Shown here piece after piece: positions 14,596-19,594 of a DNA stretch of 19,594 bases. Source of the DNA: CAZZBK01 sp964652155 (GTDB lineage Bacteria > Planctomycetota > Planctomycetia > Pirellulales > PNKZ01); NCBI GenBank assembly GCA_964652155.1, contig CAZZBK010000117.1, forward strand, positions 1-19,594, given 5' to 3'. Within the stretch, counting starts at the first letter, position 1. Each line of letters opens with the position of its first letter. The notes below the pieces were generated by a model, which did not search any database, was not told where the DNA came from, and worked only from the letters and a program-made list of their open reading frames with translations. A program made the translations under genes and the position numbers.

Positions 14596-16102
14596 TGGGG
14601 TCCTCCGGCGGGTCGGGTTTGATGGGCGTCGCCGGCTTGTTGGCGAGCTTCAGGCTTGCGAGCAGGTCTTCCTCGGCGCGGCGCTCCGCCAGCACTTCGT
14701 CGAGATCCTCGCCCCGCTCGGCGAGGATCCGGCGCCGCGTGGTCAGGTTGTTCTCGAGCTCGAGGACCTTGGCCTGCGCATCTTTCAGGGGGTCGACCCA
14801 TTGCCAGCCACGCGGCCGCCACTGCGCCGCGTTGAACTTGTCGAACTTCGCCATCGGCAACGCAATCGCGCCGGCGAGCATCGAATACCGAAGCCACACG
14901 GGGAACGCGCGATCGAGTACGTGCTCGATGACCCGGGTTTGCCAGCGGGACCACAGATCCCGGTCGGCAATCGCAGCCGAACGCAAGCTCGAGTAATTGA
15001 CACCCTCCAGGTCGTTGGCGAGGTCGTTGTAGTTGATGCCGAGCCCCGCCGATGCGCCTCGCAGAAACATCTTCCCCGCGCTCGCGTAGTTGGCTGCCGG
15101 GTGTTGCGGGTCGAACTGGACGAAGTCATAGCCCTGGGGCAGCACCCCGAACATGCCCGGGGAGGCTTCTTCGATGAACCGGCCGGGGTCGTTGGGGTCG
15201 GTGGGGTTCTCGGTGGTGACTCCCGGGGGCGGCTCGCCGTCCGGGCTCTTGAAGAACCCCATCTTCGACGCGCCAACACGCGCAGCGACGACTTCCGCCT
15301 CCTCGTACGCCCCGAAGTGGTTGAGGCGCAGCATTGCGGTATGCCCTTCCGGCACGCCCCGCGGCTGGGACGGGCGCGAGTACGTGCACACCAGGTGAAT
15401 GATCTCCTCGGCCGGGACGCGAATCCGCTCCCGGGTTCCGCCCGTGGGGTCGCCTGGATGCTTGGTCAGAAGCCAGAATCCGGCAGGACGTCCGTCCGTG
15501 TCGAATTCGATCGACATGCGGACGCGGTGACCATTCGAAAGATCGGCGTTGTACTGCTCGTCCAGCAGGTCCGCTTCGAGCGGCTGAAACGCGAACCCGA
15601 AGCGATTCTTCCCGCGGGGCACTGCAGCCATGCGCACCAGCACCTCGCCGTCGCGCAGGGCTGACTCGACGACCATATCGAGCACGTCGAGCAGCGAGAG
15701 CTTGCCGCAGACAGTGGTCGTCCCGACCTTCGACCACTGCGACCACGCCCGCTCGATGATGGCATTCGCGGTCTTGTCCTTCGTCGTCCCGTCTTCCTGG
15801 CGAACGTTCATCTGCAGCCGGATCCCCGTCGGGCCGACGATGTTCGCCTTGCTCTTGCGCAGCCAGGACTTGACGTAGTCGTTGTTCTGCGCGAGCGAGC
15901 GCGAACGACCACGCAGAGCCCGCAGGCCCTTTCGAAGTTCCGCTTCCTCGGTGAGGATGGCCGGCGACCAGTCGGCCGTCAGTCGATTGACGACCGCGGC
16001 CTGATAGGCGCGCACGATGTGAGCAGCAGAGACGGAGGCCGCCGGCGCTTTCCCGAAGCCGAAGCGGGCGGCGACACGGCGGAACAGACTGGGCGCGCTC
16101 AT
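14588..16102 (-). CDS. Portal protein (lambda B family)
   Basis: A 504-aa lambda-family portal. Visible family features include the N-terminal RSRSLAQNNDYVKSWLRKSK segment (66-85) followed by NIVGPTGIRLQ, the acidic core FAFQPLEADLLDEQYNADLS (170-189), VPAEEIIHLV then SQPRGVPEGH (229-254), the AGKMFLRGASAGLGINYNDL segment (342-361) and RGWQWVDPLKDAQAK (431-445). It ends in a charged helix (TRRRILAERGEDLDEVLAER) and a Pro-rich tail. Twelve copies should form the ring at the head vertex through which the terminase pumps DNA. ATG 16102 overlaps the previous stop as ATGA. The family is about this length, and no defect is visible. Confidence 0.94.
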   Translation of the reverse strand: MSAPSLFRRVAARFGFGKAPAASVSAAHIVRAYQAAVVNRLTADWSPAILTEEAELRKGLRALRGRSRSLAQNNDYVKSWLRKSKANIVGPTGIRLQMNVRQEDGTTKDKTANAIIERAWSQWSKVGTTTVCGKLSLLDVLDMVVESALRDGEVLVRMAAVPRGKNRFGFAFQPLEADLLDEQYNADLSNGHRVRMSIEFDTDGRPAGFWLLTKHPGDPTGGTRERIRVPAEEIIHLVCTYSRPSQPRGVPEGHTAMLRLNHFGAYEEAEVVAARVGASKMGFFKSPDGEPPPGVTTENPTDPNDPGRFIEEASPGMFGVLPQGYDFVQFDPQHPAANYASAGKMFLRGASAGLGINYNDLANDLEGVNYSSLRSAAIADRDLWSRWQTRVIEHVLDRAFPVWLRYSMLAGAIALPMAKFDKFNAAQWRPRGWQWVDPLKDAQAKVLELENNLTTRRRILAERGEDLDEVLAERRAEEDLLASLKLANKPATPIKPDPPEDPNG

Positions 16103-16662
16103 CCGCCGAACCGCACGAAGACGTTGCCGCTGGGGGTCAAACCATTGCGGGCGGCCTCAGCGGCCTCCTCGCGCTTCACTTCGATCTGATATTGCGAGCG
16201 CAGCTTGAGCAGGTCCGGAAGCGGGGTCCGCTGCAGGGAGCGGCCGGCGATCGCATACGCTTGTTGATCCAGCGTTGCCCGCTTTTCGATCACTGCGTTG
16301 ATGGCTTCGAGGGTCTTGCGCGCGTGCGTGCGCGCGTCGAGTGCGGCAGTTGCAGTTCCGGCGCGAAAGTCCGGCTTGACCGTAATCTTTCCTTCGTCGA
16401 CCGTGGTCTTCACCGCTCCACTCTCGACCCACGCGAACCAGTCGTAGATCCCCGCCGTGTACCCGGCCGTGGTGGCCGCAGCGACGGTGACGAGGTGCGC
16501 CGCTCCGTCAGCGGCGGCGACAATCTCGAAGCCCCCGGCTGCATTCTTGGCGCGGTACTTCAGCACCCAGGTCGGAGCCGGATAGTCGGCCAGGTCGTCA
16601 CGGCGCCACGACCAAGTGTCGCCGGCGCGCGCTTCGATGGGTTCGTTGGTTGGAGTGGTCAC
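16099..16662 (-). CDS. Beta-domain / gpW-like head connector protein
   Basis: A 187-aa protein starting at GTG 16662. Residues 1-100 look like one beta-sandwich domain (EARAGDTWSWRRDDLADYPA, WVLKYRAKNA, YTAGIYDWFAWVE). Residues 108-187 are helical, then beta (ARKTLEAINAVIEKR, RSLQRTPLPDLLKLRSQYQI) and end PSGNVFVRFGG, echoing lambda gpW, whose 68 residues have a helix - beta hairpin - helix layout (SVSDLKKYIAEL) and act in head-tail joining. The position between the large terminase and portal genes is that of lambda W. The gpW link is by pattern and gene order, not strong identity. The start codon overlaps the arm of a hairpin, and the upstream gap is AT-rich. Confidence 0.6.
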   Translation of the reverse strand: MTTPTNEPIEARAGDTWSWRRDDLADYPAPTWVLKYRAKNAAGGFEIVAAADGAAHLVTVAAATTAGYTAGIYDWFAWVESGAVKTTVDEGKITVKPDFRAGTATAALDARTHARKTLEAINAVIEKRATLDQQAYAIAGRSLQRTPLPDLLKLRSQYQIEVKREEAAEAARNGLTPSGNVFVRFGG

Positions 16663-16680
16663 GGGCCGCAGTGTGGCCCG
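16662..16680 (-). repeat. Hairpin (6-bp stem, 7-nt loop) reaching the connector start codon
   Basis: CGGGCC-GCAGTGT-GGCCCG; in the minus-strand transcript the second arm ends on the first base of the GTG start codon at 16662. No Shine-Dalgarno is visible upstream of that GTG, so the fold could restrain initiation, or it could be a stray GC palindrome. Not a terminator, since no U-tract follows. Confidence 0.5.
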
Positions 16681-16685
16681 GTGCG

Positions 16686-16712
16686 TTTCTCAAGTTAAGG
16701 CAAAATGAGAAA
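16686..16712. promoter_or_regulatory. AT-rich dyad, candidate operator
   Basis: TTTCTCA and TGAGAAA form a perfect 7-bp inverted repeat separated by 13 bases. The surrounding 40 bases (16681-16720) contain only 14 G+C, in a window that is otherwise strongly GC-rich. It occupies the 54-base gap between the Mor-like gene and the connector gene, one of the few true gaps in the operon. The size and spacing fit binding by a dimeric helix-turn-helix regulator, the obvious candidate being the Mor-like protein encoded next to it (inference). No clear -35/-10 pair was identified on either strand. Confidence 0.45.
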
Positions 16713-16716
16713 ACTT

Positions 16717-17004
16717 TTACTTCGCGCGGCGAAGCATGCGGTACGCCGTGGCCTGGCTGACTCGGTGCTGCCTCATGATGTCTCGCACCGCCTGGCGCGC
16801 GTGATAGTGGCCGAAGCCGTCGGCCAGCACCTGCCCGGGAGACTGCGTTGCGCGTTTCTTTGGCACATAGACGCGTTCACCCCCGAACGCATCCATGATC
16901 TGCCGCTCAACCGCTTCACGCTGCTCCGGCTCGATCTTCACACCGAGCACTCGCTCGAACTCTTCCGCCATCTTCCGGACGATCATGTCGATCCCCTTGG
17001 TCAT
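16717..17004 (-). CDS. Mor-like helix-turn-helix transcription regulator
   Basis: A 95-aa protein from ATG 17004, which overlaps the large-terminase stop as ATGA; the longer frame to 17268 lies wholly inside the terminase gene and is a shadow. Residues 11-43 are helical (KMAEEFERVLGVKIEPEQRE), then DAFGGERVYVPKK (38-50) matches the Gly-Gly...Tyr-Val-Pro turn of the Mor/C family. Residues 69-92 (ARQAVRDIMRQHRVSQATAY) form a helix-turn-helix. In phage Mu, Mor and C are dimers that activate middle and late promoters. Placement inside a packaging operon is unusual. It could regulate late genes or itself through the AT-rich dyad just downstream; a packaging role is less likely but not excluded. 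Confidence 0.75.
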   Translation of the reverse strand: MTKGIDMIVRKMAEEFERVLGVKIEPEQREAVERQIMDAFGGERVYVPKKRATQSPGQVLADGFGHYHARQAVRDIMRQHRVSQATAYRMLRRAK

Positions 17005-19118
17005 TTCCACCCCGTCGCGAATCCTGGCCGGCGCGCCGCACCAAGCGGCGGCCGTGCTGGCGGTCTTGGTACTGGTGGCCGCGCGATCGGCGGCGAGGGA
17101 GCCGGGACCGAAGCGGGCACAGGTGCAGACGTCTGTACGGATCCCGTTGATTCCGGCGCGGGTTCGGTGCCAGCATCGTCCGGCGGCGCATCCTCTGTCG
17201 AGGCGTCCGCCGGTTCTTCCGCCGTGAACAGCGAGCCCTGGGCCAGCACCGCCTCGAGCGACGACCATCGCGCCTCGGTGTACTGATCCAGGCGCAGGGA
17301 CCGAGCCGCGTGCATGGCGTAGATCTCGCAGTCCAGCGCCTCGTTTCGCTTGCCCGCCTTCTTCTGCCAGACTTTCACGCCCTTTCGGCCGCCAGGCTTT
17401 GGGGCCTTGACCTCGGCCAGCAACTGCTCGAAGTAGTCCGGGCGCACGTCACCGAACCAATGGACACGGCCCGGGCCGTCGCCGGTGAGCTTGAGGCGAC
17501 CGCCGCCCTCCCCTCCTAGGAGCAGATCCTTTGCACGGGAGACTCCGACCATGTAGATCGCCAGGCCGTAGCGCGCGGCCTTGTGGCGGTGGTTCACGTC
17601 GATCACTCGCGGCTTCGAGAAGATCTCGCGCGTGTCGTTGCTCGATCCCTTGATCGCCATGCATCGCCGAGCATTCAAGCGGCGGTTGAATTCTCGGACG
17701 GCCTTGTAGACCGCGTCGTCTGTCTGTCCGTCCGACGCATCGACCGACGCCGCCCCAATGTGAAGCGCAACGCCATTCGCAGCTCGGTACTCTCGCTTGA
17801 ATACGATGGTGAAGAGCGTCTCCCATACGTCCCACTCGAGGACGTTCCCGAAGATCTCGCCCCAGTGGATGAGCCACGATTCCTCACCGCGCCCCCATGC
17901 GCGGACGACGACGGCCAGGCGGTCGTGCTGGACGTCGATGCCGGCCGTCAGGACAAGGCCGCCGACGGGCACTGTCCACTCGGGGTATGCAAGAGCGCGC
18001 TCGCGCAGCTCGTCTTCCTGGGGAATGTCGTTCTTCCATTCCCACGGACGCCCGAGCGTGCCATTCCAGAACGCGATGAGCGCCCCGATCTTGCCCTCGT
18101 TGGCCTCATGCACGGCCGCCAGGTACTTGGCGACCAGGCGGTCCAGCGCAGACTCGGCGAAAGGCGACATCAACTCCGAGAAGTAGTAGCCGCGAATTCC
18201 ATGGAATGCCGCCATCGGGCGCCAGGCGCCGCGGGCGACGTTGGTGCTTTTCTCGGCGGTGGTCCACTCGCCACCGCACGAGGCGCAGACGTAGCGGGCT
18301 GTCTCTGGAAGGGCCTTTCCGTACACCGCGTGCGCCGGCGCGTTCTCGTCCGAACTCCAGCGCACTTGCTCCCACTCGAGAGGCGCCGACTCGCCACAGT
18401 GGTGGCACGGCACGAACCATCGGCGCTTGTCTGACTTTTCAAGCTCAGCCTCGATGGCGGATACGCCCTTGATCGAGGGCGTCCCGCCGACGAGCATCTT
18501 CGCGTCCGGGTACGTCTTGCCACGCTCGCGCAGCAGCTCGATGGAATCCCCCTGCCCCTTGATGTTGACGTTGCAGTCGTCCGGCTCCTCGACGATCAAC
18601 CGGCGGCCGCTGCTCGACTTCACTGCCCCGGTCGAGTTCGAGCCGACGAACTTGATGAATCCGCCCTGGAACGTCTTGTGATCCTGCCGGTAATCACGGC
18701 TGCGGGTCTTCACGTTGATCTTCGCTGCCAGGGCCGGCGAGGCCTCGACGACTGGCTCGAATTTCTCGATGTTGAAGTCGCGGGCCGTCTTGTCGCGCGG
18801 GAACATCACCATCACCGACGTCGGGTCGTGGTGGATGGTGTAGCCGATCCAGCCCATCACAAGGCCGATGGTCCAGCCGATCTGCGCCGACTTCTGCCCA
18901 GCAACCTCGCGCACCGTCGGGTCGCCGAGGGCGTCGAGCGGTTCGCGCAGATAGGGCGTGACCGCGAGCGAGTAACGTCCCGCCAGCGCGGAGGTATCGG
19001 GCAGCCGCATGTGCTGCTCGATCCACCGCGCCGGCGACATCCGCGCAGGCGGCACCCAGAGCGGCAGCACGCGCTCGCGGAGCGCTTCAATCAGTCTTGA
19101 CGAGTTCGGCTGGGTCAT
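17001..19118 (-). CDS. Terminase large subunit (lambda GpA family)
   Basis: A 705-aa packaging motor and nuclease. Visible elements: SPARWIEQHMRLPDTSALAG near residues 28-47; Walker A-like EVAGQKSAQIGW (71-82); Walker B-like RRLIVEEPDD (172-181); a CxxC pair of pairs (C238/C241 CHHCG, C278/C281 CASCGGEW); the nuclease domain with GIDVQHDRLAVVVRAWGRGE (393-412), SVDASDGQTDD (458-468) and NEALDCEIYAMHAARSL (592-608). It cuts concatemeric DNA at cos or pac sites and pumps it into the prohead with ATP. Residues 635-705 are a disordered Pro/Ala-rich tail not expected of GpA itself. ATG 19118 is chosen; it overlaps the small-subunit gene by 32 nt, and the frame is open to 19142. Confidence 0.94.
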   Translation of the reverse strand: MTQPNSSRLIEALRERVLPLWVPPARMSPARWIEQHMRLPDTSALAGRYSLAVTPYLREPLDALGDPTVREVAGQKSAQIGWTIGLVMGWIGYTIHHDPTSVMVMFPRDKTARDFNIEKFEPVVEASPALAAKINVKTRSRDYRQDHKTFQGGFIKFVGSNSTGAVKSSSGRRLIVEEPDDCNVNIKGQGDSIELLRERGKTYPDAKMLVGGTPSIKGVSAIEAELEKSDKRRWFVPCHHCGESAPLEWEQVRWSSDENAPAHAVYGKALPETARYVCASCGGEWTTAEKSTNVARGAWRPMAAFHGIRGYYFSELMSPFAESALDRLVAKYLAAVHEANEGKIGALIAFWNGTLGRPWEWKNDIPQEDELRERALAYPEWTVPVGGLVLTAGIDVQHDRLAVVVRAWGRGEESWLIHWGEIFGNVLEWDVWETLFTIVFKREYRAANGVALHIGAASVDASDGQTDDAVYKAVREFNRRLNARRCMAIKGSSNDTREIFSKPRVIDVNHRHKAARYGLAIYMVGVSRAKDLLLGGEGGGRLKLTGDGPGRVHWFGDVRPDYFEQLLAEVKAPKPGGRKGVKVWQKKAGKRNEALDCEIYAMHAARSLRLDQYTEARWSSLEAVLAQGSLFTAEEPADASTEDAPPDDAGTEPAPESTGSVQTSAPVPASVPAPSPPIARPPVPRPPARPPLGAARRPGFATGWK

Positions 19119-19536
19119 ATTCGGCCAGTTCCCGCAGGGCATCGTCGAGACGCGCCTTGATGAGGGGGCGGCAGGCTTCCGGGATCTCGGGAGCGACAGC
19201 GGCGGCGAGGACGGCTGTTCGCGTGATGTTCACCAGGTTCGCCAGGACCGTCACGACGAGGTCGAAGTCGACCAGCCTTCCCTGACGCTGCTGGAGATCG
19301 AGCTCGCGCAGATCTGCCGTGACCCGGTCAAGCCGATCCTTCTGCGACTCACCCTTCACGCCGGCGATCTTCCACTCGACGTACCACCGCACGACAGCGC
19401 CGGTGTCGTACGAGCCATCGTTGAACGCCGCCCCGCGGTCGATCACCGGCATCCCCTTGGCCAGCCAGTCGGAGATCGTCTGCTGCGAGACGTCCATGAT
19501 CTCTGCGATCTGCTGCCGATTCACGATCTGGCTCAT
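19087..19536 (-). CDS. Terminase small subunit (lambda Nu1-like)
   Basis: A 149-aa DNA-recognition subunit. The N-terminus is a winged helix-turn-helix of the Nu1 type: VNRQQIAEIMDVSQQTISDW then LAKGMPVIDRG (residues 5-36), which would bind the cos/pac region. The middle (KGESQKDRLDRVTADLRELD) is a long charged helix for dimerisation, and the C-terminal ELAEYDPAELVKTD is the part expected to contact the large subunit. ATG 19536 has only a weak AGGGG about 11 nt upstream. As first gene of the operon, its upstream 58 bases should hold part of the control or packaging region. Length is close to lambda Nu1 (181 aa) but shorter. Confidence 0.88.
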   Translation of the reverse strand: MSQIVNRQQIAEIMDVSQQTISDWLAKGMPVIDRGAAFNDGSYDTGAVVRWYVEWKIAGVKGESQKDRLDRVTADLRELDLQQRQGRLVDFDLVVTVLANLVNITRTAVLAAAVAPEIPEACRPLIKARLDDALRELAEYDPAELVKTD

Positions 19537-19568
19537 CGTCTATTCAACCCCTAGGCCCCTGGAGATCT

Positions 19569-19593
19569 AGCGAAATTCCGCGCTCGTTTCGCT
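19569..19593. repeat. Inverted repeat upstream of the small terminase gene
   Basis: AGCGAAA and TTTCGCT form a perfect 7-bp dyad with an 11-base spacer, 33 bases upstream of the first gene of the packaging operon. In lambda-like genomes the region before Nu1 contains cos and its terminase-binding sites, so this could be a binding site for the Nu1-like protein or a regulator. It is at the window edge and a single copy, so the role is open. I saw no clear promoter in the 58 available bases. Confidence 0.4.
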
Positions 19594-19594
19594 C

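Noticed and set aside
16319..16336. Alternating purine-pyrimidine stretch (Z-DNA-like).
   Set aside because: Inside the connector coding sequence, explained by GC-rich codons such as CGC and GCG.
17005..17268. Upstream extension of the Mor-like frame within the terminase gene.
   Set aside because: Low-complexity Arg/Gly/Thr product from the Pro-rich tail region read in another frame; ATG 17004 gives a family-length protein and an ATGA overlap.
19537..19594. Possible cos site or late promoter upstream of the small terminase gene.
   Set aside because: Only 58 bases are available; there is a dyad but no recognisable cosN-like sequence or -35/-10 pair, so only the repeat is reported.
1..19594. 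Search for defence, anti-defence, toxin-antitoxin, CRISPR, tRNA, integrase or insertion sequence.
   Set aside because: All strong coding signal is accounted for by virion and lysis genes; no direct-repeat array, cloverleaf or transposase motif was seen by eye.

Overview
The window reads as the virion-structure module of a lambda-like, long-tailed (siphovirus-type) prophage or phage. Its base composition is GC-rich: one sampled 120-base stretch in the portal gene is about 67% G+C. This suggests a GC-rich proteobacterial host, but nothing here identifies the genus. Every supported gene lies on the minus strand, so transcription runs from the right end (19.6 kb) to the left end (1). Most junctions are ATGA, TGATG or GTGA overlaps, as expected of one translationally coupled late operon. 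No gene-free stretch exceeds about 80 bases. I saw no tRNA, CRISPR array, insertion sequence, integrase or convincing att site.

Packaging and head (right to left, 19.5-10.5 kb): Nu1-like small terminase; GpA-family large terminase with a proline-rich tail; a Mor-like helix-turn-helix protein; a beta-domain/gpW-like connector; a lambda-type portal; one long ORF fusing an S78-type prohead protease to an HK97-fold major capsid protein, with a well-placed internal ribosome site before the capsid half; a 76-aa small head protein; a 521-aa SGNH/GDSL-type hydrolase with a C-terminal carbohydrate-binding-like domain; and an FII-like head-tail joining protein.

Tail (10.5-1.1 kb): a U-like tail terminator; a major tail tube protein; tail assembly chaperone G with a -1 frameshift site (A AAA AAC directly before TAG) giving a G-T fusion; a 680-aa tape measure; then a gene-transfer-agent (GTA)-like tip of DUF2460 distal tail protein, DUF2163-type hub with paired cysteines, NlpC/P60 peptidase, and a 1153-aa tip/host-specificity protein that appears to carry a seven-bladed beta-propeller insert.

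Left end (1.1 kb-1): a 214-aa fibre-like protein, a small holin-like membrane protein, and the start of another membrane protein cut by the window edge.

The head and tail-tube block is lambda-like while the tip block is GTA-like. The least ordinary points are the SGNH hydrolase inside the head module, a similar FCCH-like beta module that seems to recur in four virion proteins, the propeller in the tip protein, and a Mor-like regulator next to an AT-rich dyad between the terminase and connector genes. I found no convincing new multi-gene system such as a defence island.
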